A stretch of 64,000 bases of DNA from Tsukamurella pulmonis (GTDB taxonomy: Bacteria; Actinomycetota; Actinomycetes; Mycobacteriales; Mycobacteriaceae): contig NZ_FNLF01000002.1 of NCBI RefSeq assembly GCF_900103175.1, positions 1,178,001 to 1,242,000 on the forward strand, written 5' to 3'. The translations under genes were made by a program, and so were the position numbers. Position 1 is the stretch's first letter. Every line of letters begins with the position of its first letter. Below the pieces are notes generated by a model that saw only the letters and a list, made by a program, of their open reading frames with translations, was not told the origin of the DNA and did not search any database. Below are positions 25,495 to 33,216 of the stretch, in pieces.

Positions 25495-25788
25495 ATGAGT
25501 GACATGATCCGCTACGACTACGCCACCATCCGCGGCGCGCTGGACGACATCGCGCAGCGCACCGGCGTGCTGATGCAGCAGGCCGACGCGATCCGCACCG
25601 AACAGAACAAGTTCGCCGGTGCGTGGGAGGACGAGGAGTCCGCGACCGCCTACCAGGCGGTGCAGACCCGGTGGAACACCAGCTTCGAGGACATCAACGA
25701 CCTGCTGACGCGGGTGAAGGCCGCGGCCGAGAACGCGGTGGTGTCGATGCAGCAGACCAATTCCAAGGCCGCACAGGGCTGGGCGTAG
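25495..25788 (+). CDS. WXG100 protein, EsxT-like
   Basis: The protein has 97 residues. At the turn it carries Trp44-Glu-Asp instead of WXG (GAWEDEESATAY). M. tuberculosis EsxT likewise lacks the Gly and ends in AAGAWA, close to the AAQGWA end here. That makes this the EsxT orthologue and supports calling the locus ESX-4. A GGGGGA site lies 9 bases before the ATG. It is the last gene before the bidirectional terminator. Confidence 0.85.
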   Translation: MSDMIRYDYATIRGALDDIAQRTGVLMQQADAIRTEQNKFAGAWEDEESATAYQAVQTRWNTSFEDINDLLTRVKAAAENAVVSMQQTNSKAAQGWA

Positions 25789-25801
25789 GCGCACGGCGCA
25801 C

Positions 25802-25848
25802 CGACGAAGGGGCCCGACAGCCGCCAAGGCTGTCGGGCCCCTTCGTCG
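25802..25848. terminator. 21-bp bidirectional terminator
   Basis: Two perfectly complementary 21-base arms (25802-25822 and 25828-25848, core GAAGGGGCCCGACAGCC) enclose a GCCAA loop. It separates the esxT-like gene from the converging eccE-like gene, and its length should stop both transcripts. Confidence 0.85.
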
Positions 25849-25869
25849 TCGCGGAGGCGAGGGGCGGCG

Positions 25870-27321
25870 TCAGGCCACGAGCCGCAGCGTGGCCGCTGCG
25901 CCGTCGGTGCGCACGGTGAGCATCCCCGGCATCGGCTGGCTGAGAACCACATCCGCCTCGGTCACGGGGGAGATCCCGGCCTGCTCGACCCGCCACACCG
26001 TGCCCGCGGGCTCCACGGATCCGGGCGGCAGACCAGCGGCGGTGCCGTCCAGGACCGTCACGGTGTAGTCGGCCGGCTGCAGGCCGGCGTGCTCCTGCGG
26101 GTAGCGCCATCCGGAGATCCACAGGTGGCGTGGCGAACCGGCCCACGAGACGAGCGGCTGCCACATCGCGGGCCGCCCGGTCACGATCAGGACCCGCGCC
26201 CCGGTCGCGACGGCGCGCTCGACCAGCTGCCGGGCCGGATCGTCGGCGACAGCGGCCCACACGGTGCGTACACCGCGGCCGTGCAGGCGGGCGGCGACCG
26301 GACCGCCGGTGGCGTCGGAGCCGAGGATCTGACCGCAGCCGGCCAGCGGCACGTGCAGTCCTGCGAGCGCGTCCTCGGGGCCGGTGGCCTCGCGATCGCC
26401 GCGCCGCGCCGCGGTCTCGGCGCCGTCGGTGGAGCGCCAGGCACCCAGCCGGATGCCGCCGGTCCCGTCGGGCCGGAGGGAGATTCCGGCGCGGCCCGGT
26501 GTGTCGCCGGCGAAGAGCGCACCGACGTCTCCGCGGGCCAGTGCCTCGGGATCGCAGGGCAGCGCGCCCGCGGGCGCGGCCGGATCGACGGCGGCGACCT
26601 CGGCCGGGCCCAGGGGGAGCGCCGCGATCCCGTGTGCGCGGAGCGCATCGACGGTGCGCTGCGCGGCGATCGCCGCCACGCGCAACTCGCTCGCCGGCCC
26701 TCCGCCCCGGCGTGCGCACGCGGCCGCGCAGTCGGCGGGATCGATCGTGACCGAGACGATCACGTCGGTCGCGGACCAGCGCTGCAGCGGCCCGAGCAAC
26801 TGCTGGTAGCGCAGGCGGGGCGCCTGCGGCTCACCCGGGACCCGTCCGCCCGCGAGGAGCACGTCGATGCGGGCCGCCGGCGTGTCCGCGTGCCGCAGTA
26901 GCGAGGAGAGCAGGCCGAGCGGGACCGACGGGTCCTCCCGGCGTGCCATCGCGACCAGGAGGGGCGTCGACGGGGTCAGCCGCACGAAGGCGGTCAATCT
27001 TCCGTCGGCGCGCCGGACCCCGATGTCCCCGCCACCGGGGGAGGGCGCCGCCGCGATGCGTGATCGCGCGGACGCGCGGACGCGCAGCCGATCGGCGACG
27101 AACTCCGCCCCCGAGGTACCGCGCACCCGCAGTAGTGCACCCGCTCCGACGCTGAGGGCCGCGGTGGCGGCGGCCCAGTGCGGCCCGCCGAGCGCGGCGG
27201 TGCCGAGTCCGGCGGCGGCCGCGGCGGATTCGGCGAGCAGGACCGCGCCGGTCCCCGGCCATGCGGCGCGGTGCCACCGGCCCGGCGCGACGAGCCCTGA
27301 CGATCGAGTGGCCTGTTCCAT
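25870..27321 (-). CDS. eccE: Type VII secretion membrane protein EccE
   Basis: The protein has 483 residues. Two adjacent Ala-rich hydrophobic segments (about 20-65) are followed by a cytoplasmic domain. That pattern, with the DRLRVRA stretch after the helices, is typical of EccE, the peripheral core component of the ESX membrane complex. The ATG at 27321 is preferred over ATG 27327, since AGGGGG lies 6 bases before it. M. tuberculosis ESX-4 lacks eccE, so this locus is of the complete type. It is divergent from eccB. Confidence 0.75.
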   Translation of the reverse strand: MEQATRSSGLVAPGRWHRAAWPGTGAVLLAESAAAAAGLGTAALGGPHWAAATAALSVGAGALLRVRGTSGAEFVADRLRVRASARSRIAAAPSPGGGDIGVRRADGRLTAFVRLTPSTPLLVAMARREDPSVPLGLLSSLLRHADTPAARIDVLLAGGRVPGEPQAPRLRYQQLLGPLQRWSATDVIVSVTIDPADCAAACARRGGGPASELRVAAIAAQRTVDALRAHGIAALPLGPAEVAAVDPAAPAGALPCDPEALARGDVGALFAGDTPGRAGISLRPDGTGGIRLGAWRSTDGAETAARRGDREATGPEDALAGLHVPLAGCGQILGSDATGGPVAARLHGRGVRTVWAAVADDPARQLVERAVATGARVLIVTGRPAMWQPLVSWAGSPRHLWISGWRYPQEHAGLQPADYTVTVLDGTAAGLPPGSVEPAGTVWRVEQAGISPVTEADVVLSQPMPGMLTVRTDGAAATLRLVA

Positions 27322-27401
27322 GTGCATCCCCCTGTGAAGGCCGTCGTCTCCCCCGAAACGCGCTGCCGTGAGCCGAAAATACCGTAGTCTCGGCGTCACG
27401 A

Positions 27402-27425
27402 CGACCGCTTCGGGGGAAGCGGTCG
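27402..27425 (+). promoter_or_regulatory. Palindrome in the eccB leader
   Basis: A perfect 10-bp inverted repeat (CGACCGCTTC / GAAGCGGTCG) around GGGG lies 28 bases before the eccB ATG. The core TTCGGGGGA (27409-27417) occurs again in inverted orientation as TCCCCCGAA (27349-27357) in the leader of the divergent eccE gene. A TAGTCT -10-like element at 27385-27390 precedes it. It may be a joint operator or an mRNA hairpin. Confidence 0.45.
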
Positions 27426-27452
27426 GAACGCACCTTGGGGGAGGGCGTCTTC

Positions 27453-28871
27453 ATGCGCAAGCAATTGACCACGCGCGCACAGGTCAGCGGGTACCGGTTC
27501 ATCCTGCGGCGCATGGATCACGCGCTGCTCCGTCGGGATCCGCGGATGATCTCGGACCCGATGGCGTCGCAGTCGCGTTCGCTGATCGTCGGTCTGGTCC
27601 TGGCGCTGGTGATCACCGGCGCCTGCGGTGTGCTCGCTCTGCTGCGCCCCCAGGGCGCCGTCGGCGATGCGAAGATCGTGCTCGCCAAGGAGTCCGGCGC
27701 CCTGTACGTCCGGTCGGACGACGTGCTGCACCCCGTCACGGGACTCGCCTCGGCGCGCCTGGTGGTCGGTGAGGCCGCACAGCCCACGGCCGTCAAGGAC
27801 AAGCGGCTCAGTGACTTCCGGCGCGGCCCGGAGGTGGGGATCATCGGCGCACCGGCGCAGATCCTCGGTCCCGTGCGGGCCTGGACGGAGGGAGCCGCGC
27901 CGTGGTTGCTCTGCGACCGGACCAAGCCGGCACCGTCGGACAAGCCCACGGCGCGGGACGCGCTCGACACGATGGTCTCGTCGGTCGACGCGGGGACCGC
28001 CGACGACGGTGCGGTGCTCGCCCGCCGCGGTGACGATCACTACCTGCTGTTCCGTGGAGTGCGGGCCGCGGTGGATCCGAAGGATCCGGCGGTGCGCAGG
28101 ATCACCGGGATCGACGGCGCCACCGCCCGTCCGATCAGTGCGCATCTGCTCAACGCCTTCGAGCCCACCGACCCGATCGCGGTGCCGCAGATCCCGGGAC
28201 GCGGCCAGCCGTCGGCGGCGGTCGCCGGATCCCGGATCGGCGACGTGGTCCGCGTCGCGGACGCCGATCGCGATCGCCTGTACGTCGTCCTCGGCGACGG
28301 CGTCCAGCCGGTCGGCGAGTGGGCGGCCGACCTGATCCGGGCCGGTGACGCGGAGGGAACGCCGATCGGCACCGCATCCGCCGCGACCATCGCGGCCGCC
28401 ACGACCCGTCGCAGCGTGCCCGTGACGGGACTGCCCGACCGCCGGCCCGTGCTCCGCGCTGTTCGCGATGCTCCGGTGCTCTGCGCCGCCGCCTCCACCG
28501 ACGGTGCGGGCGGGGGCACAGTGGAGCTCCGTACGTTCCGCACCGCACCGGGTCCCGCCGCACCCGTGACCCTCGCCGGCGCCGACGGCTCGGGCGACGC
28601 CCTCGACGCCGCTGCCATCCCGTCCGGCTCGGGCGAGTACGTCGTGGCCGCGGAGCCCGGCGGTGAGCGCCGGGACGGCCTGTTCTACGTCTCCGATTCG
28701 GGTGTGCGGTACGGCATCCCCGACGCGGAGACGGCGCAGATCCTCGGACTGATGCACAAGGCGCGCCCCGTGGCCTGGTCGGTGCTGGCGGCGATCCCCG
28801 CCGGGCCGGACCTGACGCGGAGCGCCGCGTCGATCACGCGCGACGGGACGCCGATCACCGTCGCGAGCTGA
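27453..28871 (+). CDS. eccB: Type VII secretion protein EccB
   Basis: The protein has 472 residues. The N-terminus MRKQLTTRAQVSGYRFILRR, a single membrane helix at about 50-70 and a large periplasmic repeat domain are diagnostic. Two conserved Cys (LLCDRTK and PVLCAAAS) probably form a disulfide. EccB is part of the ESX core with EccC, EccD and EccE. The ATG follows GGGGGAGGG by 8 bases. It ends 4 bases before the converging mycP gene. Confidence 0.92.
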   Translation: MRKQLTTRAQVSGYRFILRRMDHALLRRDPRMISDPMASQSRSLIVGLVLALVITGACGVLALLRPQGAVGDAKIVLAKESGALYVRSDDVLHPVTGLASARLVVGEAAQPTAVKDKRLSDFRRGPEVGIIGAPAQILGPVRAWTEGAAPWLLCDRTKPAPSDKPTARDALDTMVSSVDAGTADDGAVLARRGDDHYLLFRGVRAAVDPKDPAVRRITGIDGATARPISAHLLNAFEPTDPIAVPQIPGRGQPSAAVAGSRIGDVVRVADADRDRLYVVLGDGVQPVGEWAADLIRAGDAEGTPIGTASAATIAAATTRRSVPVTGLPDRRPVLRAVRDAPVLCAAASTDGAGGGTVELRTFRTAPGPAAPVTLAGADGSGDALDAAAIPSGSGEYVVAAEPGGERRDGLFYVSDSGVRYGIPDAETAQILGLMHKARPVAWSVLAAIPAGPDLTRSAASITRDGTPITVAS

Positions 28872-28875
28872 CGGA

Positions 28876-30138
28876 TCAGCGGCGGCGGGTGAGCGCCGCC
28901 GCGATCGCCGCCACGAGCAACAGGGCGAGTCCGCCCAGCGCGACGGTGCGCGGCCGCGTGTCGGGCGCGGGCTCGGCGGCGACGTCGAGCCGGCCGGGCG
29001 CGGGCGGCTCGTCCGGCAGCGTCGCGGAGACGGCGGCCACCGGATCGACGATGCCCGCCCCGCCGGTTCCCGCGGAGCGACGGGCGGTCATCAGGATCCG
29101 GTTACGCACCTGTGCGGCGCTCAGCTGCGGGAACCGGGCGCGCACCAGGGCCGCGACTCCGGCGACGTACGGTGCCGCGAAACTGGTTCCGGCGAGCGGG
29201 GTCGTCCCGGACCGGGTCACCTGGGCGTTGACGAGTCCGCCGCCGCGCGGCTCGATCGTCGTCACGTCCGTCCCCGGGGCGGCGAGGGATACCCAGGGGC
29301 CCGCCAGCGAGAACTGCGCGGCCCGGCCGTCGGGCTCCGTCGCCCCCACGGCGAGGACGTGATCGGCGAAGCGCGCGGGTGAGGCGATCGTGGCAGGCAC
29401 CGCCGGATTGGTGTTCTGTTCGGCGCAGGCGCTACTGGAGTCGACGTTCCCGGCAGCGGCCACCACCACGACGTTGCGGTCGGCCGCATAACGCACCGCA
29501 CGGCCGAGGGCGTCGTCGCCGAGGGCGGACGCGGAACCGGCGCACGCGACCTCCGAGATGTTGATGACGGTGGCGCCCAGATCGACGGCGCGGACCACCG
29601 CGTAGGCCATGGTGGTCACGTTGCCGTGGCTGTTGACGCCCCGCTGCTGCGGTTCGAAGGCGGCGCTCGCCTGGCGGATCGCGATGATCGACGCGGCCGG
29701 CGCGACGCCCGCGAAGGCGTCGCCCGGGGCGGGCCGTCCGGCGATGATCCCGGCGACCGCCGTGCCGTGGGCGTCGCAGTCGTCGCGGCCGTCGCCGGAG
29801 GAGACGTAGTCGCCTCCGGCGATCACCTCGCCCAGACGGGGATGCGGGGTGACGCCGGTGTCGATCACGGCGACCCGTTGTCCCTCGCCGCGGGTGAACC
29901 GCCAGGCCTGGTCGAAACGTAACGAGCGCGCAGCGTGATCCGCACGGGTGTAGTCGGTTCCGGGCTGGGTGCGCAGTGCATTGCACTGGCTGCGCTGCAC
30001 GGTCGGGGCGAGCGGGGCGACGGGGCCGCGTGGCGCACCCTCGGGCGGTGGGTCCGCGGAGGCGGGCCCACCGGAGACGACGGGGACCCCGAGTACGAGG
30101 ACGGCGGCGGCCGTCGCGGCCCGGATCCGCCCCGCCAT
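28876..30138 (-). CDS. mycP: Mycosin, ESX subtilisin-like protease
   Basis: The protein has 420 residues with a signal peptide of about 28 residues. The triad is complete: Asp93 (VAVIDTG), His124 (DAHGTAVAG) and Ser319 (GTSFAAP), with oxyanion Asn231. A C-terminal membrane helix (ALGGLALLLVAAIAAAL) and basic anchor are present. Mycosins cap the periplasmic side of the ESX pore and are needed for secretion. The ATG shares a base with the eccD stop (TGATG), so the two genes are coupled. Confidence 0.93.
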   Translation of the reverse strand: MAGRIRAATAAAVLVLGVPVVSGGPASADPPPEGAPRGPVAPLAPTVQRSQCNALRTQPGTDYTRADHAARSLRFDQAWRFTRGEGQRVAVIDTGVTPHPRLGEVIAGGDYVSSGDGRDDCDAHGTAVAGIIAGRPAPGDAFAGVAPAASIIAIRQASAAFEPQQRGVNSHGNVTTMAYAVVRAVDLGATVINISEVACAGSASALGDDALGRAVRYAADRNVVVVAAAGNVDSSSACAEQNTNPAVPATIASPARFADHVLAVGATEPDGRAAQFSLAGPWVSLAAPGTDVTTIEPRGGGLVNAQVTRSGTTPLAGTSFAAPYVAGVAALVRARFPQLSAAQVRNRILMTARRSAGTGGAGIVDPVAAVSATLPDEPPAPGRLDVAAEPAPDTRPRTVALGGLALLLVAAIAAALTRRR

Positions 30139-31637
30139 CAGAGGTTCCGGACGGTCGAGTAGACGTCCCACACCCAGCCCAGCAGCGGTCCGGCGGCCGC
30201 GATGGTCAGGTATTCGCCGAGCTCGGCGACGCGCCGCTGCACCGGGCTGAAGACGATCCGGGGCGCGACGGTGCCGCACGCGAGAGCGAGCCCGGCGATG
30301 ACGGCGAGTCCGGCCAGGCCGACCACCGGCCACGATCCGTAACCCCAGGCCAGACTGGTCGCGGTGCCGATCGCGATGACGGCGCCGCCGAGGATCGTCG
30401 CCCCGGCCTGCACCGGCTCCGCATGGGTACGGCCCCGCAGGCAGAAGGCAACGGCCATGACCAGGGCGAACGCCAGGTGGTGACCGGGCAGGGCACGCTC
30501 GGCCGCGCCCACCGCGAGGGTGGCGACCGTGCCTGCCGCGGCGCCGGCGGTGATGCCGGTGCAGATGAGCTGCGCGAGATCCGAACGCGGTGGCAGGTCC
30601 CGCTCGGGCTGCTCCTCGTCGAGTCCGGCGGCCACGGCGCCCACGCCGGCCACCGTGGGCGGCGGATCGTCGTCGATCGGGTCGATCCGCTCGCCGGCCG
30701 CGGGTACGTGCGGCAGCGGCAACCTCGCTGCGACGGCGGCGATCCGGGCGGCGAAGACCAGCACCAGGTAGGCCACGATCGCGACGGTGGCCGCCAGCGC
30801 AGCCCGTCGCCCGGGCAGCCAGAGCGCGGCGAACAGCGCCGGCGCGGCGATCGCGGCGGCGGTGAGCATCGCGGTGTGCACCATGGTGCCGCGGCCGGTG
30901 AACCGCAGCTCCACCAGCGCGGCCACAGCGGCGGCCGCGACGGCGAGCAGCGCGTGCGCGGCGCCGTACCGACCGTCGGCGCCGAGCGGAACGACCAGGG
31001 CGCCGGTGACACCGGCGAGCACGGTCGCGCACACGGCCAGAACTGTGGGGACCGGCCCGGCGGCCGGTGCACGGCGCGCCGAGAGCACGGCGCCGGTCAG
31101 CAGGGCGAGTGCGGCGGCGCCGCACCACAACTGCGCGAAGACGTGGTCCACCGCGGGGCGCGCACCGTCGGCGCTGCGCGGGGCCAACCCGAGGCGGAGT
31201 GAGACGGCCCCGGTCGCGACGGTGGCCAGCCCGAGGACGACCAGGCCGACGATCGACGCCGCGCGCTCGTTCCAGCGGCGCCCCACCACGAGATCCGCCG
31301 CGGTGCGGTCGAAGACGTCGTCGAAGATCGGCGGTGGCGGCGGCGCGTCGGCGACGAACAGGACCAGGAGGGCACCGTCGGTGATGCCGGCGTCCGCCGG
31401 GGTCTGGGGCCCGGGCAGCGGTTCGCCGCCGACCGGGGCGAGCCGCCACGGACGCGACCACGCCGACTCGGCGGAACCGCCGATGCGGTCACCGAAGAGC
31501 CGTACCAGCTCCGGGATCAGCACCTCGGTCGGAGTGAGCAGCGGCAGGGACACGTCCACCTGCGATCCGCCGCACAACACCGAGACGCGGCTCAGCCGCG
31601 CCACCTCGGCGGTCGTCTCCTCCATCATGTCGGTCAT
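30138..31637 (-). CDS. eccD: Type VII secretion integral membrane protein EccD
   Basis: The protein has 499 residues. An N-terminal ubiquitin-like domain of about 95 residues (RLSRVSVLCGGSQVDVSLP) is followed by about eleven hydrophobic helices. EccD dimers form the membrane vestibule of ESX. The ATG at 31637 is preceded by GAGGGGG at good distance, and no conserved sequence lies upstream. It is transcribed away from eccC with a 187-base region between them. Confidence 0.92.
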   Translation of the reverse strand: MTDMMEETTAEVARLSRVSVLCGGSQVDVSLPLLTPTEVLIPELVRLFGDRIGGSAESAWSRPWRLAPVGGEPLPGPQTPADAGITDGALLVLFVADAPPPPPIFDDVFDRTAADLVVGRRWNERAASIVGLVVLGLATVATGAVSLRLGLAPRSADGARPAVDHVFAQLWCGAAALALLTGAVLSARRAPAAGPVPTVLAVCATVLAGVTGALVVPLGADGRYGAAHALLAVAAAAVAALVELRFTGRGTMVHTAMLTAAAIAAPALFAALWLPGRRAALAATVAIVAYLVLVFAARIAAVAARLPLPHVPAAGERIDPIDDDPPPTVAGVGAVAAGLDEEQPERDLPPRSDLAQLICTGITAGAAAGTVATLAVGAAERALPGHHLAFALVMAVAFCLRGRTHAEPVQAGATILGGAVIAIGTATSLAWGYGSWPVVGLAGLAVIAGLALACGTVAPRIVFSPVQRRVAELGEYLTIAAAGPLLGWVWDVYSTVRNL

Positions 31638-31824
31638 AGTGCCCCCTCGCACGGCCTCGCTCGCGCCCGCGAACAAGGGCCCGTTACCTATTGGACGCGC
31701 CAGGGGCGCGATCGGTTCCCTTCTGCGCGAACTTCGTCGAACCGCTTCCGTCCGCAGCGCGGATCGTGCACAGTGGTGCCACGACGGCGCGTGGGGGCGC
31801 GCCGCATTCCGGGGGAGGCCGAGG
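31638..31824. promoter_or_regulatory. eccD/eccC divergent intergenic region
   Basis: These 187 bases should hold both divergent promoters. No convincing -35/-10 pair is seen; weak -10 candidates are CACAGT near 31769 on the plus strand and TAGGTA near 31688 on the minus strand. The eccC ribosome binding site GGGGGAGG (31811-31818) is strong. No gene is present. Confidence 0.3.
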
Positions 31825-33186
31825 GTGGCTGAGACGACCGACGTGGTTTTCGAGCCGGTCACTGAGGGATTCGCGCGCAAGCAGCGGCTCGCACCGCCGC
31901 GCACGCCCGGCGGGGAGGTGGCACTGCAGGCACCGCCGGAGATCCCGCGCGCGGTGCCGGGCGGGCTGCTCGCCAAGCTGTTGCCGGTGGTCATGGTGGT
32001 CGCGGTGATCGGCATGATCGCGCTGATGTTCACGTCGGGCAGCGCCATGATGCAGAGCCCCTTCATGATGATGTTCCCGCTCATGATGCTCATGTCGATG
32101 TTCGGCATGTACGGGATAAACCGGCAGGGCAACGGCGCCTCTGCGGCCGAGCTCAACGAGGACCGCAAGGACTACCTGCGGTACCTGGGGCAGATCCGGG
32201 GCCAGGTGGACCGCACCCGCACGGAGCAGCGGGCGGCACTGGACTGGATCCACCCGGACCCGGCGGCCCTGCCCGGATGCGTCGGCAGCCGGCGGATGTG
32301 GGAGCGCCGCCCCGCCGATCCCGACTTCCTGCACGTGCGCGTCGGCGTCGGCAGTCAGCGGCTGGCCACCCGGCTCGTGCCGCCGGAGACGGGTCCGCTC
32401 GAGGACCTGGAGCCGGTGTCGACGGTGGCGCTGCGCCGGTTCGTCCGGCACGGCGCCTCGGTCCCCGGCCTGCCGGTCGCTGTGGCGCTGCGCGGTTTTC
32501 CCGCTGTGGGGCTCAGCGGACCGCGCGCGGAGGTCTTCGACACGGCCCGTTCGATGCTGGTGGCCCTCGCGACGCTGCACGGCCCCGACCACGTGCGGAT
32601 CGTCGCAGCCACTCCCGACGTCGACTCCGCGGAATGGGGCTGGCTCAAGTGGCTGCCGCACGTCGCGCACCCCGCCGAGTGCGACGGGCTGGGCCCCGTG
32701 CGGTCGGTCTACGGATCGGCCGCGGAGCTCGAGGACGCGATCGCCGCCGAACTCGCCGAGCGCGGGGCCTTCACCCGTGCTGCGCCGGTCGACCCGTCCC
32801 GTCCGCACTACGTGATCCTGCTCGACCGCGGGATCGCGGTCACGCCCGGCGGCGTGCTCGACGCGGCGGTGGGCATCGACGGGGTGACGGTGCTCGATCT
32901 CTCACCCGAGCCGGACTCGCTCGCCGCGCGCAGCGGCCTGCATCTGGTGATCGACGAGACGCGTCGACTCGGTGCGCGCAGCGCCGCCGGCGTGGAGTAC
33001 TTCGCCCAGCCGGATGCGGTGACCGCGGGTGCCGCACAGGTCACGGCCCGGCGCATCGGCCGCTACCGCCCGGCATCGATGGCGGAGCTCCTCGATTTCG
33101 ACGGTGACGCGGGGCCGTCGGACCCCGGCCTGCCCGCGTTGATCGGGATCACGGACCCTGCCGCCATCACCCCCGAGTCGGTGTGA
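31825..33186 (+). CDS. eccC: EccC N-terminal part (membrane and stalk), ended by in-frame TGA
   Basis: The fragment has 453 residues. The start, VFEPVTEGFARKQRLAPPRTPGGEV, is the conserved EccC beginning. Two membrane helices follow at about 50-95, then the stalk/DUF domain. Translation ends at TGA 33184-33186 where family members normally continue with a W-R-x-R-x-ARERLRVPIGVG-like sequence. The reading frame after the TGA is the same and encodes exactly that continuation. EccC is the ATPase that selects substrates, and this piece alone has no ATPase domain. Confidence 0.88.
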   Translation: MAETTDVVFEPVTEGFARKQRLAPPRTPGGEVALQAPPEIPRAVPGGLLAKLLPVVMVVAVIGMIALMFTSGSAMMQSPFMMMFPLMMLMSMFGMYGINRQGNGASAAELNEDRKDYLRYLGQIRGQVDRTRTEQRAALDWIHPDPAALPGCVGSRRMWERRPADPDFLHVRVGVGSQRLATRLVPPETGPLEDLEPVSTVALRRFVRHGASVPGLPVAVALRGFPAVGLSGPRAEVFDTARSMLVALATLHGPDHVRIVAATPDVDSAEWGWLKWLPHVAHPAECDGLGPVRSVYGSAAELEDAIAAELAERGAFTRAAPVDPSRPHYVILLDRGIAVTPGGVLDAAVGIDGVTVLDLSPEPDSLAARSGLHLVIDETRRLGARSAAGVEYFAQPDAVTAGAAQVTARRIGRYRPASMAELLDFDGDAGPSDPGLPALIGITDPAAITPESV

Positions 33187-33216
33187 CGCGAGCGCACCGC
33201 CCGTGAGCGGCTGCGA

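Noticed and set aside
31638..32168. N-terminal extension of EccD
   Set aside because: The extension would overlap the eccC start and is not conserved in character; a strong ribosome binding site precedes the ATG at 31637.
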